A stretch of 64,000 bases of DNA from VRUE01 sp963742535 (GTDB lineage Bacteria > Actinomycetota > Thermoleophilia > Solirubrobacterales > 70-9), in NCBI GenBank assembly GCA_963742535.1, contig CAVUMC010000001.1:62001-126000 (forward strand). The letters are read 5' to 3'. A program made the position numbers and the translations under genes. This document shows, piece after piece, positions 34,325 to 44,812 of this stretch. A model generated the notes under the pieces. That model saw only the letters and a program-made list of their open reading frames with translations. It did not search any database and had not been told where the DNA came from. Position 1 is the stretch's first letter; every line of letters begins with the position of its first letter.

Positions 34325-35221
34325 TTACTCGGGGTCGGAGGGTTCGAAGGCGGCGCAGACGCGCTTGGCGTCCTCTACGTCGATCTTCATTTGCGTGATC
34401 AGCTCCTCGACGCTTGCGAAGCGCTTCTCGCCGCGGAGGCGCTCGACGAAAGCCACGCGCAGGGTCCTGCCGTAGAGGTCTTCGTTGCGGTCGATTAGGT
34501 AGGTCTCGATGAGGACGCCGCGGCCGGTCTCGAAGGTCGGGCGGACGCCGACGTTGACGGCGGCCGGTACGCCGTCGGCAAAGGCGGCGTAGACGCCGTA
34601 GCCGGGGATCGCGAGGGTGTCGTCGGGGACGATGTTGGCGGTCGGGAAGCCGAGCTCGCGGCCACGCTGGTCGCCGCTGACGACTTCACCCTCGACCATG
34701 AAGGGGGCGCCGAGGCAGTGACGGGCGCCCTCCATGTCGCCGGCGGCAACGAGGGCGCGGATCCGGGTCGAGGAGATCGTCTCGCCGTCCGTTTCGACCA
34801 GTGGCACCACCCGGGTCTCGAACTCATCGCGGGAAGAAAGCATCGCCGGGTCCCCTTTTGCCTTAGCGCCGAAGCGAAAGTTCTCGCCGACCGAGACCTG
34901 CTCCGCGCTGAGCGTCTCGATCAACACGCTCTCGATGAATTCCTCGGCGCTGCGTTGGGAAAACTCGCGATCGAAGGGAATCACCACGAGCTCCTCGACG
35001 CCCAGCCCGTCGATCACATCGCGCTTGACGCCGAAAGGCATGATCAGCTTCGGCAGCGCCGCCGGGTGGAGAATCTCAAGCGGGTGGGGGTCGAAAGTGA
35101 GGACCGTGTCGGCGCCCTTGATCACGGCCTGATGACCGCGGTGGACGCCGTCGAAGGTGCCGACGGCAACGTGGCGTGGCCGCGGCTTTGCGTCGGGAAG
35201 CGAGGTGACCTGGATGCTCAC
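34325..35221 (-). CDS. ribF: bifunctional riboflavin kinase / FAD synthetase
   Basis: The 298-residue protein has the nucleotidyltransferase motif VGTFDGVHRGHQ (about 20-31) and a C-terminal flavokinase domain with RGRELGFPTANI. It converts riboflavin to FMN and FAD. I placed the start at the GTG at 35221, 10 nt after the truB stop, because the family begins about 20 residues before GTFDGVH; upstream sequence in this frame is the truB gene read out of frame. Confidence 0.92.
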   Translation of the reverse strand: MSIQVTSLPDAKPRPRHVAVGTFDGVHRGHQAVIKGADTVLTFDPHPLEILHPAALPKLIMPFGVKRDVIDGLGVEELVVIPFDREFSQRSAEEFIESVLIETLSAEQVSVGENFRFGAKAKGDPAMLSSRDEFETRVVPLVETDGETISSTRIRALVAAGDMEGARHCLGAPFMVEGEVVSGDQRGRELGFPTANIVPDDTLAIPGYGVYAAFADGVPAAVNVGVRPTFETGRGVLIETYLIDRNEDLYGRTLRVAFVERLRGEKRFASVEELITQMKIDVEDAKRVCAAFEPSDPE

Positions 35222-35231
35222 GGACGAAACC

Positions 35232-35885
35232 TCATCGTAGGGCCTCCGCCGCCGCGGGGACCAGCTCAGGAATTCGTTGCAAATCGACTTCTTCGCCGGC
35301 GTCCTCAATGCAAAAGGGCCCGATCGCAGTGCGGCGTAGCTCGGCGCAGTAAGCGTCATCGAGCGTCTCGACCAGGGTGCGGATGTAGGTGCCGGCCGAG
35401 CACTCGATCTCGTACTCGGCGCTCTCGTCCCCATGGCCCAGCAGCTCGGCGCGGTAAACCTCGACCTCGCGTTCGGGCGTCTCCACCACTTCGCCGCGAT
35501 GGGCCTTGCGATAGAGACGCTCGCCACCGATCCGCACCGCTGAGGTCATCGGCACCCGTTGGCGCACGGTGCCGGTCGGCAGCTCGAGCGACGTCGGTAT
35601 CCGTCCGGTCTCGCTCAGCTCCCCGTCCGGGTCGCCGGTGCTCGAGCGCCAGCCCAGGCGTGCCACGGCACGGTAGGTCTTGGGCAAGCCGGTGAGAAAA
35701 CGTTGTAGCCGCGTCGCCCGCCCGATCAGGACGAGGAGCAGGCCGGTGGCGAAGGGGTCGAGGGTCCCAGCGTGACCGACCTTGCCGCCGCGTTCGCGGC
35801 GCACCGCCGCCACCACGTCATGCGACGTCTTGCCCGCCGGCTTGTCGCAGAGCAGTAGCGATCCCGCGTCGCCGGCGGCGGCCAC
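35232..35885 (-). CDS. truB: tRNA pseudouridine(55) synthase, short form
   Basis: The protein has the catalytic Asp in GHAGTLDPFATG (about 37-48), DKPAGKTSHDVV near the start, and SAGTYIRTLVE (about 164-174). It makes pseudouridine 55 in the T loop. At 217 residues it is shorter than the usual 290-310: the C-terminal PUA-like domain is absent, and the segment between DPDGEL and VPMTSAV is about 15 residues shorter than usual. The GTG start abuts the nrnA stop. Confidence 0.9.
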   Translation of the reverse strand: MAAAGDAGSLLLCDKPAGKTSHDVVAAVRRERGGKVGHAGTLDPFATGLLLVLIGRATRLQRFLTGLPKTYRAVARLGWRSSTGDPDGELSETGRIPTSLELPTGTVRQRVPMTSAVRIGGERLYRKAHRGEVVETPEREVEVYRAELLGHGDESAEYEIECSAGTYIRTLVETLDDAYCAELRRTAIGPFCIEDAGEEVDLQRIPELVPAAAEALR

Positions 35886-36890
35886 TTAGGGACCGAGCTG
35901 GGCTTTTACTTCGCCGCAGAGGAAGCTGACCAGCTCATCCAGCTCGAGGTCGGTGGAGAAGCCGGCGGCACGTTTATGGCCCCCTCCCCCATGCGTCCGG
36001 GCCATCGCCGAGACGTCGATCTCGCCGTCGCTGGAGCGCAGGCTGACCTTGCGGGCAGCGCGGCCGCGATCGCCCTTGTCGCGAACCATTGCCGCCACCT
36101 TGCATCCCTCGATCGAGCGCAGGTGGTCGATGATCCCCTCGGTCATCTCCTCACCGCCTCCGCTGGCCTCGTAGTCGGCGGCGGTGATGTAGGAGACAAC
36201 CAAGCGCTCGTCGCAGTAACGCTGGATGCCATCCAGGGCGCGCGAGAGCAGGCGCAGCTTCTCGACCGGAACGTGCTCGTAAAGGCGGCGGTAGGTCTCG
36301 TCGACAGCGACGCCGGCCTCGATCAAATCAGCGGCAATCCGGTGCGTGCGGGCGTTGGTGTTCTCGTACATGAACTTGCCCGTGTCGGTGATCAGGCCGA
36401 CGTAGAGCGCAGCGGCCATTTCGGGGGTTATCTCGGCCCCCAGTGCGGCCGCGAGGTTGTAGACGATCTCGGCCGTCGAAGAGGCGGTGGTTTCGACCAA
36501 ATTGACGTCGCCGAAGCGAGTGTTGTCGTGGTGGTGGTCGATGTTGATGCGGAAGTTGTCGCCATCGGTGAGAAAGTCGACCGGCATGCGGTCGATGTTG
36601 CCGCAGTCGAGAAAGATCACGGTGCGATCCGCCATGTCGGCGGGCGGCTCGTGAAAGACCTCCTCCAAGGGCAAGAAGCGGTACTCGATCGGCAGCGGAA
36701 ACTCCTTTGCCGCCATGAACATCACCGAGTCCTTGCCGAGCTGGCCGAGCAGGTGATGCATGCCGAGCAGCGAGCCGAGCGCGTCGCCGTCGGGCCCCTC
36801 ATGAGCAGTGAGCAGGAAGCGCTCACGCGAGCGCAGCTCGGTGAGCACCTCGTCAATGCCGGCGGTGGCCAGGCCGGTGCCGTCGCTCAT
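35886..36890 (-). CDS. nrnA: DHH-family oligoribonuclease / pAp phosphatase
   Basis: This 334-residue DHH phosphoesterase has HEGPDGDALGS, LDCGNIDRMP, and NIDHHHDNTRFGD (about 125-137). A C-terminal DHHA1 domain contains HGGGGHKRAAGF. It degrades nanoRNA and/or 3'-phosphoadenosine 5'-phosphate. The ATG overlaps the rbfA stop. Its place between rbfA and truB is common in Gram-positive nusA-infB operons. Confidence 0.94.
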   Translation of the reverse strand: MSDGTGLATAGIDEVLTELRSRERFLLTAHEGPDGDALGSLLGMHHLLGQLGKDSVMFMAAKEFPLPIEYRFLPLEEVFHEPPADMADRTVIFLDCGNIDRMPVDFLTDGDNFRINIDHHHDNTRFGDVNLVETTASSTAEIVYNLAAALGAEITPEMAAALYVGLITDTGKFMYENTNARTHRIAADLIEAGVAVDETYRRLYEHVPVEKLRLLSRALDGIQRYCDERLVVSYITAADYEASGGGEEMTEGIIDHLRSIEGCKVAAMVRDKGDRGRAARKVSLRSSDGEIDVSAMARTHGGGGHKRAAGFSTDLELDELVSFLCGEVKAQLGP

Positions 36891-37246
36891 TCGCCCTCCT
36901 CCCTGAGTGGCTCCTCGCCCTGCTCGAGCAGCCGCGAGATCCGGACGCCCTGCTCGATCGTCTCGTCGTAGTGGAAGCTCAGTGTCGGCGTCCGCTTCAT
37001 CCGGGTCTCGGCTGCGATCTTCGACTGAATCACCCCGTGCGAGGAACGCAGGCCGATCATCGTCTCCTCGCGCTCCTCCTCGCTGCCGAGCACGCTGACA
37101 AACACCTTGGCGGCGCGCAGGTCCGGGCTTGTCTCCACGGAGGTCACGGTTACGAAGCCGATGCGCGGGTCGCTCAACTCGGCGATGGCAGCACCAATCA
37201 CCTCGCGGAGCACCTCGTTGATGCGGCGCATGCGAGGAGCGGCCAT
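36887..37246 (-). CDS. rbfA: ribosome-binding factor A
   Basis: The 119-residue protein starts MAAPRMRRINEVLREV and contains DPRIGFVTVTSVETSPDLRAAKV followed by RMKRTPTLSFHYDET. This is the single KH-like domain of RbfA, which acts late in 30S maturation. The ATG lies 1 nt after the infB stop, and the stop overlaps nrnA. Confidence 0.96.
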   Translation of the reverse strand: MAAPRMRRINEVLREVIGAAIAELSDPRIGFVTVTSVETSPDLRAAKVFVSVLGSEEEREETMIGLRSSHGVIQSKIAAETRMKRTPTLSFHYDETIEQGVRISRLLEQGEEPLREEGE

Positions 37247-37247
37247 C

Positions 37248-39559
<2,312 letters not shown>

Positions 39560-39560
<1 letters not shown>

Positions 39561-41065
39561 TAGGACTGCTCGGCCTCCTCGGCGACCGGCTCAGCTCCGG
39601 CCTCAGCCTGCGAAGCGCCGTCTTCCACCGCTGGCTCGGCAACCGGGGCCTCCTCGGCGGGAGCCTCCTCGGCTGCCTCCCCCTCGACCGGCTCGACGTA
39701 CTCGGCCTCGGCCCTGGCGACGATCTCGTCGACCTGGCCCTGGTCGGCATCGGGGTCGGCGAGGATTTCGACCTCCGCCTCGGCGACCGGACCGAGAATA
39801 GCCATCTGGTTGGTATCGAAACGGCTCAGCGCCTGGTGCTGCGGCAGGCCACAGTAAGTCGAGCCCCCGATCGCCGCGTTGGGGCAACGGCGGCCGGTGG
39901 TCAAGACCGCCATGCAACGGCCGTCGAAGGTTTCTTCGCCCTCGTACTCGACGTCCTGGTCCTCTTGGGAGAACTCCGTCTCCGACTTGATGTCGACCCG
40001 CCAGCCGGTGAGGCGGGCGGCGAGACGGGCGTTCTGGCCGTCGCGGCCGATCGCCAGGGAAAGCTGGTCGTCGGGGACGATCACGGTCGCCTGGCGCTCG
40101 TCATCGTCGACGATCACCTCGCGCACGCGCGCCGGTGAAAGCGCCTTGGCGACGAAGCGGGCGGGCTCGTCGTTGTGGGGAATGATGTCGATCTTCTCGC
40201 CGCGCAACTCGGAAACGACCATGCGCACCCGCGATCCGCGCGGGCCGACGCAGGCGCCGACCGGGTCGACGCCGTCGGCGTGGGAGATCACGGCGATCTT
40301 CGAGCGGTAGCCGGGCTCGCGGGCGACGCCGACGATCTCGACCAGCTTGTCGGCGATCTCCGGGACCTCCATTTCGAAGAGCTTCTTGATCAGCTCGGAG
40401 CTGCGGCGCGAGACGACGATCGCCGGCCCTTTAGTCGAGTCGGAGACGTCGGTAATGACGGCCTTGACCCGCATGCCGTGGTCGTAGCGCTCGTTGTAGA
40501 CCTGCTCGGACTTGGGCAGCAGCGCCTCAACCCGCTCACGCAGCTGGACCAGCGTGTAGCGCTTGTCCGACTGCTGGATGATTCCGGTAATCAGCTCGCC
40601 AACCCGGTCTTGGTACTCCTCGAACATCATCATCCGTTCGGCCTCGCGGATCCGCTGCAAAATCACCTGCTTGGCGGTCTGGGCGGCAATACGGCCGAAG
40701 TCTTCGGGCGTGACGTCGCGGGTCTCGATCTGGTCCTCGTAAGGGGCAATCATCTCGGGATCCAGTTCAGGATCCTCGGGCTCGCGCAGTTCGCCCGTTT
40801 CGGGGTCGACTTCGCGCTCTTCCTCCTCCTGAGCCTCGGCCGCCTCGGCGAGCAGCTTCTCCTCCAGCTCCGGGGGCAGGATCAATTCGAAGACGAGGAA
40901 ATCGCCGGTTTCGTGGTCGAGGTCGACGCGGGCGTATTTGGCCGCCCCGGGAGTCTTCTTGTAAGCGGAGAGGAGCGCATCGGCAAGCGCATCCATCAGC
41001 TTGTCAGCGGAGATCCCCTTCTCCTGCTCCAGCGCCTTGACTGCTTCGACGATCTCCTTGCTCAC
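39560..41065 (-). CDS. nusA: transcription factor NusA with an added Cys-rich motif
   Basis: The 501-residue NusA has the N-terminal RNAP-binding domain with an acidic insertion (about 77-105), an S1 domain (GMRVKAVITDVS), and two KH domains (ACVGPRGSRVRMV and AIGRDGQNARLAARLTGW). After KH2 there is a compact Cys/His motif (about 390-415: RCMAVLTTGRRCPNA, then STYCGLPQHQ) that could bind zinc, then an acidic tail. NusA acts in pausing, termination and antitermination. The GTG start overlaps the rimP stop. Confidence 0.95.
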
Positions 41066-41304
41066 TGAGCTTGCTCCTTGCGGTTGCGGTACTTGGGGCC
41101 GGGCGAGGAAATCTCCAGCGCATAGTCGGCCCGTAGGTGGTTGAGATGGTGGGTGACCCGTTCGCAGAGGGCGAGGTCGACACCGCCCGGGTGGTCTATG
41201 AAGAGGCGCAGCGCTTCTTTGCTCGGCTGCTCGAGCGCGACCAAATCGATCTCGGCGTCGAGCTCACGGAGCTGCTGCTGAATGTCTTGCTGGAGGTCTG
41301 CCAT
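41062..41304 (-). CDS. rimP: ribosome maturation factor RimP, N-terminal domain only
   Basis: The 80-residue protein matches the RimP N-terminal domain: IDLVALEQPSKEALRLFIDHPGGVDLALCERVTHHL condensed as the family core, then ALEISSPGPKYRNR. RimP is normally about 150 residues, with an SH3-like C-terminal domain after the SSPG motif. Here the frame stops 13 residues after SSPG, overlapping nusA by four bases. The position at the head of nusA-infB supports the assignment. I chose the ATG at 41304, which begins the family similarity. Confidence 0.75.
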   Translation of the reverse strand: MADLQQDIQQQLRELDAEIDLVALEQPSKEALRLFIDHPGGVDLALCERVTHHLNHLRADYALEISSPGPKYRNRKEQAQ

Positions 41305-41318
41305 TGGGTTGAGGCCGT

Positions 41319-41342
41319 AAAAAAAGTGGGCCAGGCCCACTT
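41319..41342 (-). terminator. terminator-like hairpin in the leader of rimP-nusA-infB
   Basis: The minus-strand RNA forms AAGUGGG-CCUGG-CCCACUU (41342-41324; C-G pairs could extend it) followed by a run of U. It ends 14 nt before the rimP ATG and about 27 nt after the predicted start of transcription, so it looks like an attenuator of the nusA operon. It could also end transcription from coaBC. Confidence 0.7.
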
Positions 41343-41375
41343 CCGGTACTGCGGTGAGACGAAAAGCTCGAAGTG

Positions 41376-41381
41376 AGTATA
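41376..41381 (-). promoter_or_regulatory. -10 element of the rimP-nusA-infB promoter
   Basis: TATACT lies 71 nt before the rimP ATG and 6 nt after the coaBC stop codon. It predicts a leader of about 65 nt containing the hairpin at 41319-41342. Confidence 0.6.
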
Positions 41382-41387
41382 GCTCGG

Positions 41388-42629
41388 CTAGTGCGGCTGC
41401 CCAGCCTCGCTTCGCAGCTGGCTGACTCGATCCAAGATCGCGTCGGCCACCGTGTCCTTCGAAGCTCGAGCGACAGGCGTTGCCCCGTCGTGATCAATCA
41501 GCGTCACCGCATTTTCCTCGGACTCGAAACCGATCGCGGGGTTCGAAATGTCGTTGAGGACCATTAGGTCGGCGCCCTTGCGGGTGAGCTTTTCGCGGGC
41601 GCGGTCGACGTTGTCGCCGGCTTCGGCGGCGAAAGCGACGATGGTCTGCCCTTCGCTCTTGCCCTCGGCAAGGCCGGCAAGAACGTCCTCGGTGGGCTCG
41701 AGCTGGAGCTCGAGGGAGGCATCGCGGGTCAGCTTGCCCTCCGCCGGCTTGGCGGCGCGGAAGTCAGCTGGGGCCGCCGCCATCGCCAGCAGGTGGCAAG
41801 TGGAGAACTCGGCACGCGTGGCGGCGGCGAGCTGCTCGGTGGTCTCGACGTCGATGCGGCGTACACCGGCGGGCTCGGAGAGGGAGACGTTGGCGGCAAT
41901 CAGGGTGACGTCTGCCCCGCGCCGCTTTGCCGCGGCGGCGAGGGCGATGCCCATGCGACCGCTGGAGCGGTTGCCGAGGAAGCGGACTGAGTCGATCGGC
42001 TCGCGGGTGCCGCCGGCCGTGACCAGCACCCGCAAACCATCCCAGGGGCGCTCGCCGTTCGGCAGTTCGGCTTCGAGCAGCGAGAGCAGCTGGGCGGGAT
42101 CGGGCAGCCTGCCCTTGCCCCGCTCACCGCGCGAGGCCAGCGCGCCCTCGTCGGGCTCGATCACAGTTACGCCGCGCTCACTCAGCGTCGCCAGGTTCGC
42201 CTGCGTCGCCGCGCTGCCGTACATGCGGTCATTCATCGCCGGCGCGACCAGGCGTGGCGCAGTGCAGGCGAGGAAAGAGGTGGTGACCATCGAGTCAGCG
42301 ACGCCGCCGGCCAGCTTCGCGACCGTGTTGGCCGAAGCCGGGGCGATCAGGTAGACGTCGCAGTTGGCGGCGAGCTCGAGGTGGCCGATCGGATCGTGCG
42401 TCGGAGCCGAGTCGCCGGGGAAGGCGCCGCGCATCGGGTCGCGCTCGAACTCGGAGCTCAAAACGGGCGCACCGACGATTCCCTCGAAGGAGGCGGCGCC
42501 GACGAAGCGACTGGCCCCCTCGGTCATCAAGACGCGCACGCCGTGGCCGGCCGTCGTTGCAAGGCGCGCCAATTCAAGCGCCTTGTACGCGGCGATCCCT
42601 CCGCTTACGCCGAGCAGGATCCTGGCCAT
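41388..42629 (-). CDS. coaBC: bifunctional phosphopantothenoylcysteine decarboxylase / synthetase
   Basis: The 413-residue protein begins ARILLGVSGGIAAYKALEL and contains the CoaC flavoprotein half with APAMNDRMYG. The CoaB half follows with VTAGGTREPIDSVRFLGNRSSG and ADLMVLNDIS. It makes 4'-phosphopantetheine for coenzyme A. The ATG at 42629 is preceded by a strong ribosome site (AGGAGGACAG), which fixes the start. Confidence 0.95.
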   Translation of the reverse strand: MARILLGVSGGIAAYKALELARLATTAGHGVRVLMTEGASRFVGAASFEGIVGAPVLSSEFERDPMRGAFPGDSAPTHDPIGHLELAANCDVYLIAPASANTVAKLAGGVADSMVTTSFLACTAPRLVAPAMNDRMYGSAATQANLATLSERGVTVIEPDEGALASRGERGKGRLPDPAQLLSLLEAELPNGERPWDGLRVLVTAGGTREPIDSVRFLGNRSSGRMGIALAAAAKRRGADVTLIAANVSLSEPAGVRRIDVETTEQLAAATRAEFSTCHLLAMAAAPADFRAAKPAEGKLTRDASLELQLEPTEDVLAGLAEGKSEGQTIVAFAAEAGDNVDRAREKLTRKGADLMVLNDISNPAIGFESEENAVTLIDHDGATPVARASKDTVADAILDRVSQLRSEAGQPH

Positions 42630-42654
42630 CTGTCCTCCTGGAAGATCCGAACCG

Positions 42655-42888
42655 CTAAGAGCGGTACTCGTACTTGAGCTTGCCGGCGGCGACCTCTTCA
42701 AGGGCGAGCGAGAGGTAGTTCCTATCGCCCGGGATGTCGACCATCGGGGGCGGGTACTCGCCGAAGCTGCCCTCGCCGAGGCTGTGGTAGTAGCTGTTGA
42801 TCTGCCGCGCGCGCTTGGCGGCGACTACGACGGCGGCGTAGTGCGAGTCGGTGTGGTCCAGAAGCTTGTCAACGCGTGGTTTAATCAT
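42655..42888 (-). CDS. rpoZ: RNA polymerase omega subunit
   Basis: The 77-residue protein begins MIKPRVDKLLDHTDSHYAAVVVAAKRARQ as one contiguous helix-rich core and ends LALEEVAAGKLKYEY, matching actinobacterial omega. It helps assemble the beta' subunit. The ATG overlaps the end of gmk by 8 nt; the gmk-rpoZ-coaBC order is widespread. Confidence 0.95.
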   Translation of the reverse strand: MIKPRVDKLLDHTDSHYAAVVVAAKRARQINSYYHSLGEGSFGEYPPPMVDIPGDRNYLSLALEEVAAGKLKYEYRS

Positions 42889-43462
42889 CGGCCCGGGAGT
42901 CTAGAGGTATCCCCAACTCGGCGCGCACGATTGCCTCCAGCTCGCTCCCGGCGCGGTCGAGATCGTCGTTGACGACGGCGTGCGCGAACTCCCCCTGCGC
43001 GGCAAGCTCCTGCTCGGCGACTTCGAGCCGGGCATCGATCGCCTCGAGGCTGTCGGTGCCGCGCGACTCGAGCCGGTGGCGGAGGGAGGCGGGGTCGGGC
43101 GGGGCGATGAAGACCTGGACCGACTCGCGCATCGCCGCCCGCACCTGGCGCGCGCCCTGCACCTCGATCTCGAGCACGACCGAGTGCCCCTGGTCGAGTC
43201 GATTGCGGACCTCGGAGCGCAGCGTCCCGTAGCGGTGGCCGCTGTAGGTGGCGAACTCGATGAAGTCTTCGGCTTTGATCCGCTGATCGAATTCCTCGGG
43301 GGTGAGGAAGTGGTAGTCGCGCCCGTTCGTCTCCCCCTTACGCGGCTCCCGGGTAGTAGCCGAGACGGAGAGCTCGAGGTCGGGAACTCGTTCGAGCAAT
43401 TTCGAGATCAGAGTTCCCTTGCCGACGCCGGAAGGACCAGTAATTACGAAGACCTTGGCCAT
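42881..43462 (-). CDS. gmk: guanylate kinase
   Basis: The 193-residue kinase starts MAKVFVITGPSGVGKGTLI with the P-loop. It continues with SATTREPRKGETNGRDYHFL (GMP binding), EIEVQGARQV, and FIAPPDPASLRHRLESRG. It phosphorylates GMP to GDP. I chose the ATG at 43462, directly before the conserved first strand. Confidence 0.96.
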   Translation of the reverse strand: MAKVFVITGPSGVGKGTLISKLLERVPDLELSVSATTREPRKGETNGRDYHFLTPEEFDQRIKAEDFIEFATYSGHRYGTLRSEVRNRLDQGHSVVLEIEVQGARQVRAAMRESVQVFIAPPDPASLRHRLESRGTDSLEAIDARLEVAEQELAAQGEFAHAVVNDDLDRAGSELEAIVRAELGIPLDSRADD

Positions 43463-43494
43463 GCGGCCGGAGATATTGACCGGCGGAGCGGTCG

Positions 43495-43827
43495 TTACCT
43501 GCGGAGCTGCGAGACGAGCTCGGCGCGTTGGCGCTCGGAGAGGCCGCCAATCGTCTTCGACGGTGAGATCCGGCACTGATTGAGGATCCGATTGGTCTTG
43601 ACGCGGCCGTACTTCGGCACCGCCAGGAGCATGTCGAAGACCTTCGCCGTCTGCACGTAATCGGGCGGGTCGAGCAGCAAGGTGTGGATGTTGGCCTTGC
43701 CCGCTTTTAGGTCCTTCTTCAGTTTCGCCCGCGCCGTACGAATGTCGTTGGCGCGTTTGAGTGCATCCATCCGTTGGTCCAGTGAACGCTCTGGCGCGGC
43801 GGCGGAAGTCTTGACTGGGGCAGGCAT
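43495..43827 (-). CDS. mihF: integration host factor, actinobacterial type
   Basis: The 110-residue protein has a variable N-terminus, a helix LDALKRANDIRTARAKLK-like segment, and the core PDYVQTAKVFDMLLAVPKYG followed by GRVKTNRILNQCRISPSKT with a helix-two turns-helix DNA-binding fold. This is mIHF, an actinobacteria-specific nucleoid protein usually placed before gmk, as here. A TATACT -10 lies 10 nt before the ATG. Confidence 0.93.
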   Translation of the reverse strand: MPAPVKTSAAAPERSLDQRMDALKRANDIRTARAKLKKDLKAGKANIHTLLLDPPDYVQTAKVFDMLLAVPKYGRVKTNRILNQCRISPSKTIGGLSERQRAELVSQLRR

Positions 43828-43837
43828 GTGGGCGGCG

Positions 43838-43843
43838 AGTATA
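43838..43843 (-). promoter_or_regulatory. -10 element for mihF-gmk-rpoZ-coaBC
   Basis: TATACT lies 10 nt upstream of the mihF ATG, implying a leader of only a few nucleotides. Confidence 0.55.
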
Positions 43844-43898
43844 GCCGCGGGTCGGGGTCGTGCAAGGCCATCCGAGCCATTTGCGTTGAAATTCACCT

Positions 43899-43917
43899 GA
43901 ACCTCCAGTCGAGGTTT
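43899..43917. terminator. weak hairpin at the end of the pyr operon
   Basis: AACCTC and GAGGTT form a 6-bp stem around a 5-nt loop starting at the pyrD stop codon. No T-tract follows, so termination by it is doubtful. Confidence 0.3.
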
Positions 43918-44812
43918 AGGCGCTGTGACCGATGGCGGTGCCACTTCGCCCTGTTTCGAGCAGGTTGGCGAGCTCGAAAGCGACCCGTTTGCCCGCCTCA
44001 GGGTCGCGAAAGCTCTCGGTTCCGACCGCCACCAGCGTCGCTCCAGCAGTGAGCATTTCCAGCGCATCGGCGCCACTGGAAACACCGCCCATGCCGATGA
44101 TTGGGATGCCCACGGCGGCAGCAACTGCCCGCACCTGGGCGACCGCCACTGGCCGCACCGCCGGGCCGGAGAGGCCACCGTGGCCGGCGGCGATTCCGGG
44201 CTCGCCGCTGGCCGGATCGATCGCGCTCGCCTTCAGCGTGTTGATCAGGGAGACCGCGTTGGCTCCCCCCTCCTCGGCGGCGATTGCGACCTCGGCTGGA
44301 TTGGCGACGTTGGGCGTCAGCTTGACGATCAGCGGCTTCGCGGTCAGCGGCCGCAGCGCCTCGAGCAGCGCCATCGTCTCACTGGGTTGCTCGCCGACGA
44401 TCAGGCCCGAGTGGACGTTGGGACAGGAGATGTTGAGCTCGATCGCCGCTACCTCGTCGCGCTCGGCAACGCTGCCGACCAGCCGGGCGAACAGCTCGCG
44501 GTCGGTCGCCATCACCGAGACGATCAGCGGCACCGGCAACTCGGCGAGCTGGGGCAAGTCCTCGGCGAGGAAGCCCTCGAGACCCTTGTTGGGCAGGCCG
44601 ATCGAGTTGATCATCCCCGCCGGCGTCTCCCAGATTCGCTGCGGCGCGTTGCCGACGCGCGGCTCGGGTGTGATCGTCTTCGAGACGAAGGCGCTGAAGG
44701 GGAAGTCCTCGAGCAGGGCGTCGCCGTAGACGCGGCGAGCTGCGATCGCATCGAAGGTGCCGGAGGCGTTGAGCACCGGGTGCGCGAGCTCGATGCCGCA
44801 GAGCTCAGGCAT
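43916..44812 (-). CDS. pyrD: dihydroorotate dehydrogenase, class 1B catalytic subunit
   Basis: This 298-residue FMN TIM-barrel enzyme has VLNASGTFDA, SKTITPEPRVGN, and the class 1 base Cys in ELNISCPNVHSG (about 126-137). IIGMGGVSSGADALEML and the phosphate loop complete it. With the adjacent PyrK it forms the NAD-linked class 1B enzyme that makes orotate. The ATG overlaps the pyrK end by 8 nt. Confidence 0.96.
   Translation of the reverse strand: MPELCGIELAHPVLNASGTFDAIAARRVYGDALLEDFPFSAFVSKTITPEPRVGNAPQRIWETPAGMINSIGLPNKGLEGFLAEDLPQLAELPVPLIVSVMATDRELFARLVGSVAERDEVAAIELNISCPNVHSGLIVGEQPSETMALLEALRPLTAKPLIVKLTPNVANPAEVAIAAEEGGANAVSLINTLKASAIDPASGEPGIAAGHGGLSGPAVRPVAVAQVRAVAAAVGIPIIGMGGVSSGADALEMLTAGATLVAVGTESFRDPEAGKRVAFELANLLETGRSGTAIGHSA

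Noticed and set aside
35222..35527. Upstream extension of the ribF frame
   Set aside because: It lies inside truB in another frame and encodes low-complexity Arg/Ser-rich sequence. RibF similarity begins just after 35221.
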